Both the position numbers and the translations under genes were made by a program. A stretch of DNA of 64,000 bases. It comes from Kalmanozyma brasiliensis GHG001. Taxonomy: Eukaryota > Basidiomycota > Ustilaginomycetes > Ustilaginales. Below are positions 8,500 through 18,949 of this stretch, in pieces. The number at the start of each line of letters is the position of its first letter. The stretch's first letter is position 1. The stretch spans positions 186,001 through 250,000 of the forward strand of contig NW_015961948.1 in the NCBI RefSeq assembly GCF_000497045.1, given 5' to 3'. The notes under the pieces were generated by a model. It did not search any database and was not told where the DNA came from. It saw nothing but the letters and a program-made list of their open reading frames with translations.

Positions 8500-9231
8500 C
8501 TTGACCACATGGACGCCGCCTTCATCCTTGCAGTGATTCGGCAGAGAGCCGCTTTGCGTCCAATCGGATGTTGCGGAGGGTGAGCGCGTAAGTTAGAGTG
8601 TGAGAACAAGATCAAGCTCACCGGCTCAGCCGTTGGCCAGCCCGAGGTGGCGTGAGAAGAGTGACTCAGGCGCGGATCCTTGCCTACGTCGGAAGGCAAT
8701 CCAGCAAGGAGGCTCTTCTGAGTTATCACAATTGGCTCCGTCACTACAACAGTGACTTTGAGCCTGTGTGCACATGTCCTTCGGAGCTACCGCATGATTA
8801 GCACTTGACTCAGCTCATACAGCTCTGCCGTCGGTAGGAGTTTGAATAGCCATACCATTGTTTGACAGCTCTGTGTCTCTTGCTTTCCTATCACGGGCCA
8901 CAAGCGAGTTCGCCAGACCCGTTCGCTCGCTTGTCCCACATCTTCCAACGATCGCCTCCTATCAAGCCACCTCATATATATCTTCGACCCTTCGAGATTT
9001 GAGTTCAGTGCTCCGCCTCATCTCCCGCCCGCACGACCATCATTGATCCCACGACAGAGTTTAAGTCAACGACACCGCATCCGCCGTGCCGCTTCCGCCC
9101 TCATTTCGACTTCATTTGCCGTGATCACTTGACAGCTGCGGTAACTCAGCCCTTCCACGCACTCAATAGACGCCACCGGCTTGAAACCCTCATCGGTCCA
9201 CACTGGATCCCAAGCCGCCACATCCATACGA
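8500..9231. other. Divergent promoter between moaA unit and NAT permease
   Basis: This stretch drives the NAT gene to the right and the moaA/moaC unit to the left. A TATA-like run (CATATATATC, about 8974-8983) lies some 250 bases before the NAT start. I see no gene. Confidence 0.4.
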
Positions 9232-11076
9232 ATGAATCGAGGCGTCGACGACGATAAGCTGGACGAAAGCATGGCGTCCAAACACGCCACTATCACCACG
9301 CAGCCCTTTGCAACGCCGGACCCACAGCGAGCCGCCACTTCGCACGAACTCGACTCAGGCAGAGACTCCTCTGACGGTCCTTCTTCCTCGTGGACTCGCA
9401 ATCCACGCTCTCACGCTCGCAACGTCGCTCGCAAATTGACCACTCGCCAGGGCTGGCTCGGCGACTACAACTTTGGCGCGCTCTGCCTGCCCCGTCTTCT
9501 CCCCTGGAAGCCAGAGTCCAAGCTCAATGGTGGTGCAGCCGAGTCTCCCTTCTATGGCGTTCATGATGATCTCCCCATAGCAGTTGCAATGATCTGCGGG
9601 CTGCAACACGCGCTGGCCATGCTGGGCGGTCTGATCACTCCGCCTATGATCATTGCCTCTTCGCTCAACTTGTCCGGTGAGACCTCGGCGTACCTCATCT
9701 CAGCGAGTCTCATCACCTCTGGCATCCTCTCCGCGATACAGCAGTCAGCGATTCCGCTACCCTTCATGGGTGGACGCCAGCTGGGTACGGGCCTACTTAG
9801 CGTCGTTGGAACCAGCTTCACCACATTATCGGTCACCACTAGCATCTTCACCAACCTCTACGCGGAAGGCGTCTGCCCACTCAACACGGACGGCAGCCGA
9901 GGGGCGTGCCCCGAAGCATACGGCTACCTGCTCGGCACGGCTGCAGTTTGTGCTCTGCTGGAGATCGCGCTCTCCTTCCTTCCACCGAGGGTGCTGAAGC
10001 GCATGTTCCCGCCCATCATCACGGGCACTGTCGTCGCGTTCATCGGCATCAAGCTCATCGGCGAATCGGCCATCCCCTCGTTCGGCGGCGGCGCTTCGTG
10101 TCATGGAACAACCGACCTTTGCCTCTTCCCTGACGGCCGTGCCTACATCTGGGGCGACGCGCACTACCTCGGTCTTGGCTTTCTGGCTTTCATGACGGTG
10201 GTGCTGACCGAGATCTTTGGCAGTCCTGCCATGCGCAGTGCATCGATCGCCATCGGTCTCCTGTTCCCACTCATCATCGCCGGGCCTTTGGGATACATGT
10301 CCAGCGCTCCAATCGACTCGGCGCGCGCCACCACCTTTCTCTGGGTCGAGACCTTCCCACTCCGAGTATACGGTCCTGCCGTCCTCCCGCTGCTGGCCGT
10401 ATACATCTCGCTCATGATGGAGTGCATCGGTGATGTCACGGCCACCTCTGAAGTGAGTCGCGTCGAGGTGGACGGTCTGGCGTACGATCGACGCATCAGC
10501 GGTGGTGTGCTCGTTGACGGTCTCGCTGGCGTATTCAGCGCGCTGTTCACCGTCCCGCCGCTGTCGGTGTTTGCGCAGAACAACGGCGTCATCGCCATCA
10601 CCAAGTGCGCCAATATCCACGCCGGGCGGTGGTGCAGTTTCTGGCTCATCCTGTTCGGCATCATTGGCAAGCTGGCCGGGTGCGTGCGGGCCATTCCGCA
10701 GCCGGTGCTGGGCGGTGTGCTGCTGGTTCTGTTCGGCTCGATCGCCGTATCTGGTGTCAAGGTGCTGCAGAATGTGACGTTCACGAGACGGAACAGGTTC
10801 ATCCTGGCTCTCAGCTTTGGTTTTGGGTTCGGGACGTTGCTGGCCGACGACCTGTTCAGCAACCTGTTCACGTATTCGGGCGGGAACAAGGCGCTAGCCG
10901 GATTCTTGGATAGTATCATCATTGTCATTTCGACGCCATTCCTGATCAGCGCGATCGTCGGGATGATTGCGAATGCGGTGCTGCCAATGGACGAGGAGGA
11001 TAGGCAGCTTCAGAGGGAGAGGGATGCGCCTCGCTTGCAAGGCAAGTCGTCTTTCGATGAGAAGCTGTCTGCTTGA
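9232..11076 (+). CDS. NAT/NCS2 purine permease (uric acid/xanthine type)
   Basis: The 614-residue plasma-membrane transporter has about 12-14 hydrophobic segments. It carries the family signature 'QNNGVIAITK' (nt about 10578-10607) and the upstream 'GDVTATSEVSRVEV' segment in TM8, both very close to Aspergillus UapA/UapC. Those proteins import uric acid and xanthine with protons. Here the last signature position is Lys, where UapA has Arg. The C-terminal 'FTRRNRFIL' block is also shared. The ATG at 9232 is the first in the frame. Its neighbour is the molybdenum cofactor unit, which is needed by xanthine dehydrogenase, so the pair may share nitrogen-linked control; that is inference. Confidence 0.88.
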   Translation: MNRGVDDDKLDESMASKHATITTQPFATPDPQRAATSHELDSGRDSSDGPSSSWTRNPRSHARNVARKLTTRQGWLGDYNFGALCLPRLLPWKPESKLNGGAAESPFYGVHDDLPIAVAMICGLQHALAMLGGLITPPMIIASSLNLSGETSAYLISASLITSGILSAIQQSAIPLPFMGGRQLGTGLLSVVGTSFTTLSVTTSIFTNLYAEGVCPLNTDGSRGACPEAYGYLLGTAAVCALLEIALSFLPPRVLKRMFPPIITGTVVAFIGIKLIGESAIPSFGGGASCHGTTDLCLFPDGRAYIWGDAHYLGLGFLAFMTVVLTEIFGSPAMRSASIAIGLLFPLIIAGPLGYMSSAPIDSARATTFLWVETFPLRVYGPAVLPLLAVYISLMMECIGDVTATSEVSRVEVDGLAYDRRISGGVLVDGLAGVFSALFTVPPLSVFAQNNGVIAITKCANIHAGRWCSFWLILFGIIGKLAGCVRAIPQPVLGGVLLVLFGSIAVSGVKVLQNVTFTRRNRFILALSFGFGFGTLLADDLFSNLFTYSGGNKALAGFLDSIIIVISTPFLISAIVGMIANAVLPMDEEDRQLQRERDAPRLQGKSSFDEKLSA

Positions 11077-11234
11077 TCTTGACCGTAATGACTTGCGTCT
11101 GTACATTGCACTTGCTCAAGCACGCATTTCAATCTCCTCCCTGATCATGACGATGTGTGGGCGCTGCAATCAAAAGTTCATAGTTCATAAAGAATCGACG
11201 TAGCTACAAGGTATCTTTGAATTTCTGTTCGAGC

Positions 11235-11772
11235 TTAGAGGACGAGGGAGCCGGCGATAGCGCCGAAGAGGACGGTGCCTACGGCGACCATAGCGCCCAT
11301 GGGCACGCCGGCCTGCATCATGGCGCCATTGCTAGCACCGCTGGTGGCGGCGCTGCTTGCACGGGAGGTTGCGGACGAGGCGGCGCTGCCGGCGCTCGAA
11401 GTGATCGAGCTGGCAGCCGAAGTGATGGACGAAGCAGCCGAGGGAGCAGCAGAGGTGGCCGAAGAAGCGGCACTGTTCACCTCCGAGGTGAGGCTGGTGA
11501 AGACGCTAGCGGCGCCCGAAGTAATGTCGCCGAACACGGAGCTGCCGCCCGAAGTGATGTCGCCAAAGACCGAGGTGACGGGACCGCCAACGGCCGAGGT
11601 CAGGTCGCTGAGGACTGTGAGGTGTCAAGCAGAAGGGGTATGGTCAGCTTCAAACGTAAGCTAGTGGGAAGTTTGGATCTCGGCTTGGAGACCTACTCTG
11701 AGCCTGGGTACCGGCAACAAGCACGGCGAGAAGAAGAGCCTGTACGGCAACGGTGGTCTTGGTGAACTGCAT
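11235..11772 (-). CDS. Small Ser/Ala-rich GPI-type surface protein, one intron
   Basis: Exon 1 (11772-11697) encodes a signal peptide, 'MQFTKTTVAVQALLLAVLV' and 'AGTQAQ'. An 82-base intron (11696-11615) starts GTAGGT, has a GCTGAC/CTTGAC branch-like element and ends CACAG. Exon 2 (11614-11235) keeps the frame. The 151-residue product contains two copies of 'SVFGDITSG', then a long Ser/Ala/Thr stretch and a hydrophobic C terminus after 'SNGAMMQ', the pattern of a GPI-anchored wall protein. I recognise no known family. The function is unknown. Confidence 0.75.
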
Positions 11773-11852
11773 GATTGATGATGGAACTGGTTGAGCGAGT
11801 TGATGGTTTGGTCGGTGAGGTACGAAGGCGCGGGCGACCGAATTGATGGATG

Positions 11853-11860
11853 GTATATAT
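11853..11860 (-). promoter_or_regulatory. TATA box of the 11.2 kb GPI-type gene
   Basis: ATATATAC on the minus strand lies about 80 bases upstream of the ATG at 11772. Confidence 0.5.
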
Positions 11861-12747
11861 GTACACATCACACGAACACCTCCAGCAGTGGCGCCAACCG
11901 AACGAAGCACGGCTAACTACAAGCGAACTGGATCGGCATCTGATGGCACAGCGGAGCTGCAATTAGACTTTGCTCACACAGCCTGCCAAGCTCTCTTTCT
12001 CGCACTGCCAAGGCCGTCTACCTTGTAGGTGGAGGCTGGGTATGTTGCCCTGCGGAGTTGCTGTTGGTCCAAAGGAACGCTGGCTGCACCTGTCACACGA
12101 GCCAAGGGGCGGTGTTGGTGCAAAAAGGCAAGACACCAATGTCGTCATCTGGCGTAGTGACGGCCGAGCTAAATTTGAGCTGTCCGACAAGGCCAAAAAT
12201 ACCTCGCTACGCCTTCCGCATGGTCTTGACCTCATACCTTCGTGAGCCGGCTTCTGCTGTCTCCAGTCAAAATGCACGCCTCCTCCATGGCTTGCCTCGA
12301 TCGCATCGAAGTGCCGTCTGCCAAGCGAAGGCGCCATTTACACGGCTCTGAATCGGACTTCGGACCATGGCTTCCGCGTCGTCTTATGACCCATTATCCA
12401 GCACGCTTGCTGACGGCGTAATGCAAGGGCGTAGCTGGAGGCCCAAGCTGGATCAATGTACATCAAGGCCAGGCCTCGTATGCACACAGCCATCGATGCA
12501 TGGTTGACCGTCGAAACAGCATGCCATGATACAATGCCAGGCTGTGTTGAAGGCTGCAGGGCTCAGTTTTTCTGCGCCGTTGTTAAGCCTGGGAATCTGC
12601 TTTGGAATCGGGAGATTTGACCCCGCACTTTCCCAACCGATTTCACGGTGCAAGTCTCACGGGCCAACCAACGTCGAACGACACCATCTCTGCTCCCTTC
12701 CTCGCTCCATCCCGGCCGCATCCACTCCACGGACGACCCGGTCAACA
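11861..12747. other. Divergent intergenic region before TMEM135-like gene
   Basis: The region contains promoters for the GPI-type gene (left) and the TMEM135-like gene (right). I see no gene or repeat in it. Confidence 0.4.
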
Positions 12748-14289
12748 ATGGCGTCTCCACTCTCATCCTCGCAGACGACGCCTTCGCGCAACCCAGTGCC
12801 GTCGACACTCACCAACCTCCGCGCCTTCGTCAACGACCCGCCGCTCCCGCCGCCCGCCCGCATCCCCGCCCGCGCATTCGCCATCGGCTACTCGGCCAAC
12901 GTCGTCCTGGATGGTCTGCTCCCGCTTGCGCTGCGCAAGAAGCCGGCGCGCGAAGCTCTGCGTTCGTTCTTCGCGCTCAAGTCGCTGCAGTCTGGAACCG
13001 TTTTGGCACTCTTCTCAGCGCTGTATAAGGTCTTGCTCACACGGCTGACAGCGATCCGGCTGCACCTGCTCTCCAAAACTCGAGCCGCGGACGATGTGGA
13101 CGACAAGCGACTCGTGCGGCTGCTGCAATCTGTGAGCCTCGTAACGTTCAGCGCGGCCCTCGCAGCAAGCAGTGTGTTGGCCGCCTTCCCGATCCCCTCA
13201 TTGCGTCGGTCGATGGCTCTCTGGCTAGGCACCAAGGCCATCGAGAATCTCTACACCCACCTTCGCTCTATCAAATCCCGTACGGTGGCATGGATCCCAA
13301 ACTGGATCGGTGGCGGCTTCTTCTACGCCCTCTCCAACGGTCAGCTGCTATGGACGTTCCTCTTCGAACCTTCCTGCTTCCCCACTTCCTACGGGCGGGT
13401 CATCCTTGCACGAAGCACGTCCTACATCCCTCCTCGACCTGCCGGGTTGCCAACCTCCATCCCGTGGCCCGCACCACGCGACATCGCCGACACCATCGCC
13501 ACCCTATCCACGCCCACGTCGACCTCTGCGGCGTATCCGGGATTCAAAGCGCCCGTCCTGTCCGGGCTCACCCCTGCCAAATACCCCACCACACGTCATG
13601 CGCTCATCAACCCGATTCTCGACTACGCCCCGGCACATCCCGCACACACGCGTCTCCTCTGCGCCATCTTGCACCCAACCGAACCTTCCTGCTCCCGCAA
13701 CTTCCTCTCGTTCTTCGCACGCGAGTGGCAGGCGTCCGCCAAGTTCGTTGCAGCATTCACAGCGCTGACGCAACTTCTGTCGTATAAAAAGGTGTTGAAG
13801 GATCCCGAAACGGCGCTGTTCAGATTCGCTTTGGCCGTGGTCCAAGGCGCAACGGTGATTTCGGGATCGATTGGTACGGCGTGGGGTCTCACATGCTTTT
13901 TCCAGCAATACCTGCCACGAACGTTCCTCCCCACGACACGCTACTTCTTGAACGGCTTCCTCAGCAGCGTGTTTATCTTAGCCGTGCCAAAAGCGAGACG
14001 GGCGCAGCTGGGAAGCTACGTGACACGTCAGAGTTTGGATGCTGCGTGGGGCGTCGGGAAGCGCCGAGGCTGGTGGAACGGCGTCAGGCAGGGCGAAACC
14101 GTACTGCTCGCGCTAGGATTGGCCACCTTGACAAGTCTGTACGAGACCAGACCCGAGGCCGTGGAGAGCAGCGTTAGGAAGAGCATCGGTTTGCTGGTGG
14201 GCAAGAGCGCGAGCGCGGATCGCGAGAAACAGATGCAGCTGCAGTGGAAACCACAGGTGCCGGACGAGGAGGAGAAGAAGACCCAATAG
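12748..14289 (+). CDS. TMEM135-like multispanning membrane protein
   Basis: The 513-residue protein has several hydrophobic segments. The segment from 'NLYTHLR' through 'GGGFFYALSNGQLLWTFLF' and 'FPTSYGRVIL', and the C-terminal block 'PTTRYFLNGFLSS' with a run of small residues, resemble the TMEM135 family, which is linked to mitochondria, lipid droplets and peroxisomes in animals and is common in fungi as an uncharacterised membrane protein. The long frame extends upstream to 12526 without support; the ATG at 12748 (ACAATGGCG) is the best start. The C terminus is charged and probably cytosolic. The family call is from remembered pattern, not alignment. Confidence 0.6.
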   Translation: MASPLSSSQTTPSRNPVPSTLTNLRAFVNDPPLPPPARIPARAFAIGYSANVVLDGLLPLALRKKPAREALRSFFALKSLQSGTVLALFSALYKVLLTRLTAIRLHLLSKTRAADDVDDKRLVRLLQSVSLVTFSAALAASSVLAAFPIPSLRRSMALWLGTKAIENLYTHLRSIKSRTVAWIPNWIGGGFFYALSNGQLLWTFLFEPSCFPTSYGRVILARSTSYIPPRPAGLPTSIPWPAPRDIADTIATLSTPTSTSAAYPGFKAPVLSGLTPAKYPTTRHALINPILDYAPAHPAHTRLLCAILHPTEPSCSRNFLSFFAREWQASAKFVAAFTALTQLLSYKKVLKDPETALFRFALAVVQGATVISGSIGTAWGLTCFFQQYLPRTFLPTTRYFLNGFLSSVFILAVPKARRAQLGSYVTRQSLDAAWGVGKRRGWWNGVRQGETVLLALGLATLTSLYETRPEAVESSVRKSIGLLVGKSASADREKQMQLQWKPQVPDEEEKKTQ

Positions 14290-14559
14290 CCGCCAGACCG
14301 GATGTACGATTTCACGGAATGCCAGTCTTTGAGCAGGAGTTGCCGATCCTTTTGAGGCTGCCTGAGAGGCTGTCGAAGCGGCCGTGCGATGGAAGAAGGT
14401 TGGCGCGCAGGACACGGTTTCTTCGGCTCACTGAAAAGCATGTGCGGCGGCGAAGGATGCCAAAGCCGAAAGTCGATGGCTCAAAGACTCAGGCTCGCAT
14501 ACGCTCACACGGGCCCTACGATCGCTCTAAATCATTAACATTCTCACCCCCCGCCCTCG

Positions 14560-16737
14560 TTACAGATCCTTCTCGAGCTCGCTGAGCATGTTGTAAAGCT
14601 CGCCGTCCCTGATACTAGCATAGATGACCGAGACATATCCACCCGTCGTGTTCCACTGTTCGAACTCGCCCTTGAACTCGTTGAGGTTCTCCTTGCCGTG
14701 CATCGGGACACCCAGTGTCTTTCTGACAAACTCGTAGGCCCTCTTGGTCTTGCCGAGGAGGTGACTGGCATGGCACGCGTAGGGATTGTCCAGGAACTCA
14801 ACGGTCACGTCACGGTAGATCTTCTCCGTTCCCAGAACGCCGGCGGCACGCCACTTGACGATGTTTCGCAGAGGGTCGGCACCGCCGCCGCTAGGGAGCT
14901 CGGAGAAGTACTTGACGAGCACCGACGAGGCGTCTTGGAAGGTCTCGATGAGTCGATCGCGCAGATCCTTGGACGAGGTCTCGTCGAGACGCTTGCTGAG
15001 CTGCTTGAGCACCAGGACGGCGATCTGCTGCTGCATGGCCTCGTCCATCCACTCGTTGAAGTGGCTGTGGAGCGAGGCGAGGATGAGAGCGGGTAGCTGC
15101 TCGGCGACCTTGTGCTGCAGAGCTCGGATGTCGAGCGCCTGGCATAGCAGGTATAGCGACCATGCCTGGATCATCGAGAGACACTCGACGGCTTGCAGCG
15201 TCTGCCTGCCGCTGATGAGAGCCAGGGAGTTGATGGCTTGGTTGCCCATCTCAGCACACTGCACGTGCGTTGACACCGGGTTGCCCAGGAACATGAGCTC
15301 AGAAGTGACGGCGGCAAGCGCAATGTCGATACCCTTGGCGTGGAAGTTGAGCGAGGGATCCGGGGTGGAGGCCAAGTTGGCGGGCAGACCACGGTTCATG
15401 GCAGGGTTGACGAGCTCGGTCATCTGCTGAAAAGTCATCTTGCCCATGGCGCACAAGGCCAGCCTGATCTTCTCGACGGCGTTGGTCATTTGCTGGGCTT
15501 GGAAGTTGCCTCCATGGTGCATGCGGCCCTCGCCATCGTAGGGGTCGATCATTGGGTTGTCGGTGGTGCTGTTGATCTCAATGTCGACGGAACGTTTGGC
15601 GTTCTCGATATCCTCGAGCCCGGGTCCGACCCATTGCGATGCTGTGCGAAGCGTGTATCGGTCCTGACGGAGCGTGCCATTGTCTTCAGAGAACAAGACG
15701 TGCTTCTCGTCTTCGAGGTGCTCTGCGAGTTTGGATCCGGAAAGCAGAGAGCGGATGAGCTTGGCGCTTTGGACTTGTCCAGGATGAGGGCGGGCGATCT
15801 CGTGAATGAAGGGAGCAAAGCTGGCGTCGGTACCCTTGAGAGCTTCAACAGCCATAGCAGTGGTAAGCTGGGTCAAGGTCGCCAGCCTGTCAGCTTCGTA
15901 GGTGGCCAGACCAGCAACGGACGCTGAGAAGGCGGTACCGTTGAGCAAGCCGAGCGCCTCCTTGGGCTCGTACTGGACCGGAGTGATGTTGTGCATGCGA
16001 CACGCCTCGTCGGAGGTGACTCGGATGCGCTGGCCGCTCTTGTCGGTGACGAAGCAGTAGATGCCGCGCTGACCGGCAAGGGCACCTGCTACGTAGCTGA
16101 GGGGGCTGAGATCACCGCTGGCCGAGATACTGGACCGGACGGGAACGACAGGAGTGACGTTGTTTTCGAGGAAGAGCTTCTGCATTTTGTCGAGCACCTC
16201 CCATCGCACGCCTGAGTGACCACGCATCAAGGAGCTGAGGCGGACCACAATGGCACCTCTGACCCACGCCTCGGGCATGATGAGGGAGGACTCGGTGTCA
16301 GTCAAGGGCAGCGCAAAGGGTGCTGAGCTCGGCTCGCCCGTTGGGAAGGACGAAGGGACGGGAAGGACACCACACTGCTGCATCTGGAGCAGAGCGAGCT
16401 GAAGGGCGCGCGTGTTGGCGGTCCTCGAGTCAGCCGACCCACCAAAGCCGGTGTTGATACCGTAGATGGATTCGCCGCGGTTGAGCTTGGCAACCAGAGA
16501 CTGGACAGAGTCATCGATACGCTTGCGGGTCGCTGCAGATGGATCAAGGATGGGAACATGACCGTATCGAGCCGAGGCTACGAGGCCCTGGATCTTGAGA
16601 TTGTAACCATCGATGATGACCTGGTCTGTACGGAAGGAAGAGGCCTTGCGGACCTTGGTATCTGAGGGCTGAACCAGAAGATTGGGACGAGTGGAAGGCT
16701 CGGCGGGTGCGGGGAGCACGTCTGCGGTAGGTGCCAT
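14560..16737 (-). CDS. PAL1: Phenylalanine ammonia-lyase
   Basis: The 725-residue enzyme deaminates L-phenylalanine to trans-cinnamate and ammonia. The triad that forms the MIO electrophile is in 'SISASGDLSPLSYVAGALAG'. Other family blocks are 'YGINTGFGGSADSRT', 'GLLNGTAFSAS', 'LRQDRYTLRTASQWVGP', 'STTDNPMIDP' and 'HHGGNFQA'. At the position that tunes Phe against Tyr use (His-Gln in yeast dual PAL/TAL enzymes) this protein has Met-Gln in 'LLQMQQCGVLP'. The ATG at 16737 gives the length usual for basidiomycete PAL; the longer frame to 16794 begins at TTG. Cytosolic. It supplies ammonia and carbon from phenylalanine. Confidence 0.97.
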   Translation of the reverse strand: MAPTADVLPAPAEPSTRPNLLVQPSDTKVRKASSFRTDQVIIDGYNLKIQGLVASARYGHVPILDPSAATRKRIDDSVQSLVAKLNRGESIYGINTGFGGSADSRTANTRALQLALLQMQQCGVLPVPSSFPTGEPSSAPFALPLTDTESSLIMPEAWVRGAIVVRLSSLMRGHSGVRWEVLDKMQKLFLENNVTPVVPVRSSISASGDLSPLSYVAGALAGQRGIYCFVTDKSGQRIRVTSDEACRMHNITPVQYEPKEALGLLNGTAFSASVAGLATYEADRLATLTQLTTAMAVEALKGTDASFAPFIHEIARPHPGQVQSAKLIRSLLSGSKLAEHLEDEKHVLFSEDNGTLRQDRYTLRTASQWVGPGLEDIENAKRSVDIEINSTTDNPMIDPYDGEGRMHHGGNFQAQQMTNAVEKIRLALCAMGKMTFQQMTELVNPAMNRGLPANLASTPDPSLNFHAKGIDIALAAVTSELMFLGNPVSTHVQCAEMGNQAINSLALISGRQTLQAVECLSMIQAWSLYLLCQALDIRALQHKVAEQLPALILASLHSHFNEWMDEAMQQQIAVLVLKQLSKRLDETSSKDLRDRLIETFQDASSVLVKYFSELPSGGGADPLRNIVKWRAAGVLGTEKIYRDVTVEFLDNPYACHASHLLGKTKRAYEFVRKTLGVPMHGKENLNEFKGEFEQWNTTGGYVSVIYASIRDGELYNMLSELEKDL

Positions 16738-16852
16738 CTTGTGATTGTGTGTATGAAGTCTCCGTAGCTGAGGACGAGATGTGCGCGAGATCAATCAAGA
16801 GCAAGTGATGATGGATGGAAGAGGAAGGGATAGTGCTGAGCTCGGATCCTCT

Positions 16853-16858
16853 CTTATA
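16853..16858 (-). promoter_or_regulatory. TATA box of PAL
   Basis: TATAAG on the minus strand lies about 120 bases upstream of the PAL start. Confidence 0.45.
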
Positions 16859-17523
16859 CGAGCTTGACCAAGCTGACCCCTTGTCGAGCAGCGGAGCAGG
16901 GACCCACACCTATCAGCAGCTGTGCAATCTGTGACAAGCCCCCACAAGCTCCGGCCAACGATGCCGAGCGTCGACTGTGCAAGGTCAGGGCTACTTTTAC
17001 ATTCAGGTACGCTCCCACTACGCTAGGATCACCGCCGCCTGCTGACGCACAAAAGTGACACAAAGGGGGAGCGGAGTAGCCGATGATAGCCATCCTGGCT
17101 CGGCAGCCGTTTCACTTCAGGGTTTGCAAACACATGCACGCATCTGCAGCCGATTTGTGGAGAAAACCGAGCCAAAAAGCCAAAAAGGCGAGGGTTCAGT
17201 TTCGGGTGTCGCGCTTTTATCGGTCACCCTTGCCAAGTCACGCGGCTGCCTGCTTTCCCACGGCGAGCGTTGTTCCGTGACCGCCTCTTGACGCCGCTGA
17301 GACAGCACGTCGGATGGTCCTGCCGATATGTCAATCGCGATCTGGATCAACTGGCTGAGCCCGATCGGTGAGATCCATCACAGTCTCGCCGGATGGCGAC
17401 TACGATGAGCGTCAAACACATACACACCGGGGAACACGCTCAGCTGGCTTCCATGATCAACGACAAAGAAAACGGTGTGGTCATAACGGACATTGGGTGT
17501 CACATTTACATGCTTCTTCTCGA
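16859..17523. other. Intergenic region between PAL and DenD-like genes
   Basis: This is upstream of PAL and downstream of the DenD-like gene. A short direct repeat 'gccaaaaa' occurs twice near 17170. I see no gene. Confidence 0.4.
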
Positions 17524-18534
17524 CTACTGCTTCTTCTGAGCAGCAAGGTACTCCTGAAACTCCCGCACATTGGCCTCGAACCCACCCTCATCCACCTTAA
17601 ACCCGATCCCCAGCGCAAAGCTGTTATCGAACCTAGCTGGGAACGTCTTGACGAGCCTCTCGCACACTTCGTCCTTCTCAAACTTGATCAGTTTCACCGC
17701 TTCGTCTCCGGCGACCTTCCTCAGTGCCTCGACTTGGTCATTGACGCTGACCGTGAAGCCGGGGAGGTTGACGGCGCGGGAGTACTTGGGGAAGCTGTCG
17801 GCGGGGATGTCTTTTGCGATGGCCAGATTTTGCAGGACCATGGAGGGGGATGAGATCCACAGTTCGGTGCTTGCCAACACCGGATCGTCGGCGTTTTGAC
17901 CGATAGGGCAGGTTGCCTCTAGTCCTTGGAGAGGTTCGCGGATGATACCTGAGACGAAGGCGGTGGTGGCAGCGGCGGGGGCACCCGGTCTCACCGTGAT
18001 CGTCGGCAGTCTCACCGCTCGACCATCCACAAAGCCTTTGCGGGAATACTCCGTCACGAGGTACTCGCACATCACTTTGGCCGTCCCGTAGTTCGACTCT
18101 GGCCGCGGATACGTGTCTGGTGTCACCACCTCCGGTAGCTTACCCCCAAATACACCGACGGAGGAGGCAAAGATGAACTTGACCCCAGGCACAAGCGCCC
18201 GCGCCGCATCCAAGAGAGATTGCGTGGAAACAAAGTTGACCCGGAAGCCAAGGTCCCAGTTGTCCTCGGCACCTTTCGACATGATGCCGTGCAGAGAGTA
18301 GATGACCGAGGGCAGACCGAGGGGGGTGCGGAAGATCGAGTAAACTCCAGCGGGCGTGGTCAGGTCCGCTGCGAGACAATGGCTTTGGACGCCCGCAGTC
18401 TTGGGCGCAGGAGGAGTTGAGACGTCGACGAGGATGAATTGGAACGTCTGCTCCGGCTGCAGTCGTACCAACGTATCAGCGAGGAGCGAGCCAAGGAAGC
18501 CGCCGGCACCCGTGATGAGAATCGTGGTCGCCAT
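17524..18534 (-). CDS. Extended SDR, D-erythronate dehydrogenase (DenD)-like
   Basis: The 336-residue protein begins with the NAD-binding fold 'ILITGAGGFLGSLLADTL' (GxxGxxG at residues 9-15). The catalytic pair is in 'SNYGTAKVMCEYL', with the upstream Ser in 'FASSVGVFGG'. The 'SLHGIMSKGAEDNWDLGFRVN' segment is typical of the DenD group of extended SDRs, which oxidise D-erythronate in bacteria; other possibilities are nucleotide-sugar epimerases. The start at 18534 (ACCATGGCG) sits directly at the Rossmann fold; the open frame upstream to 18738 has no ATG. Function in the fungus is not known. Confidence 0.75.
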   Translation of the reverse strand: MATTILITGAGGFLGSLLADTLVRLQPEQTFQFILVDVSTPPAPKTAGVQSHCLAADLTTPAGVYSIFRTPLGLPSVIYSLHGIMSKGAEDNWDLGFRVNFVSTQSLLDAARALVPGVKFIFASSVGVFGGKLPEVVTPDTYPRPESNYGTAKVMCEYLVTEYSRKGFVDGRAVRLPTITVRPGAPAAATTAFVSGIIREPLQGLEATCPIGQNADDPVLASTELWISSPSMVLQNLAIAKDIPADSFPKYSRAVNLPGFTVSVNDQVEALRKVAGDEAVKLIKFEKDEVCERLVKTFPARFDNSFALGIGFKVDEGGFEANVREFQEYLAAQKKQ

Positions 18535-18949
18535 GGTGGTTGGCTTTCCAAGCAGTGATAGGATCTCGTCGTCGCAGTAGCTGAGTGAGGAGTTGACTAC
18601 GAATCGATCGTCGAGGTCGGAGGTGTTGTTGGTGGTCCTGTCCAAGGCCACGAAGCCTGTGTCGTGAGGATAAAGCGGGAATCGAGCCTCGAGTCGAGAG
18701 CTCGGTCGGTGTTTTACGACCGCCGAAGCCGCGACCAATTTGCGGGGTCCCGCTTGACGTGGGGGAATTCAGAAACGCGGGGGAGCAGACTTCGCACGCG
18801 CCAGTTTCCTCAGCACATCGTGATTTGTGCACCACTTTCTTTCCCCCGGTCTTCCTCGCTCTCTCACCATGTTTAATATCGACGATGAGTGCAATGCGAA
18901 ACATCAAGTGCAATCAGAAGACATAAAATGCAGATTGCCAGCCTCGACG
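18535..18949. other. Intergenic: promoter of DenD-like gene, 3' side of hyuB-like gene
   Basis: Both flanking genes run on the minus strand. I see no gene here. Confidence 0.4.
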
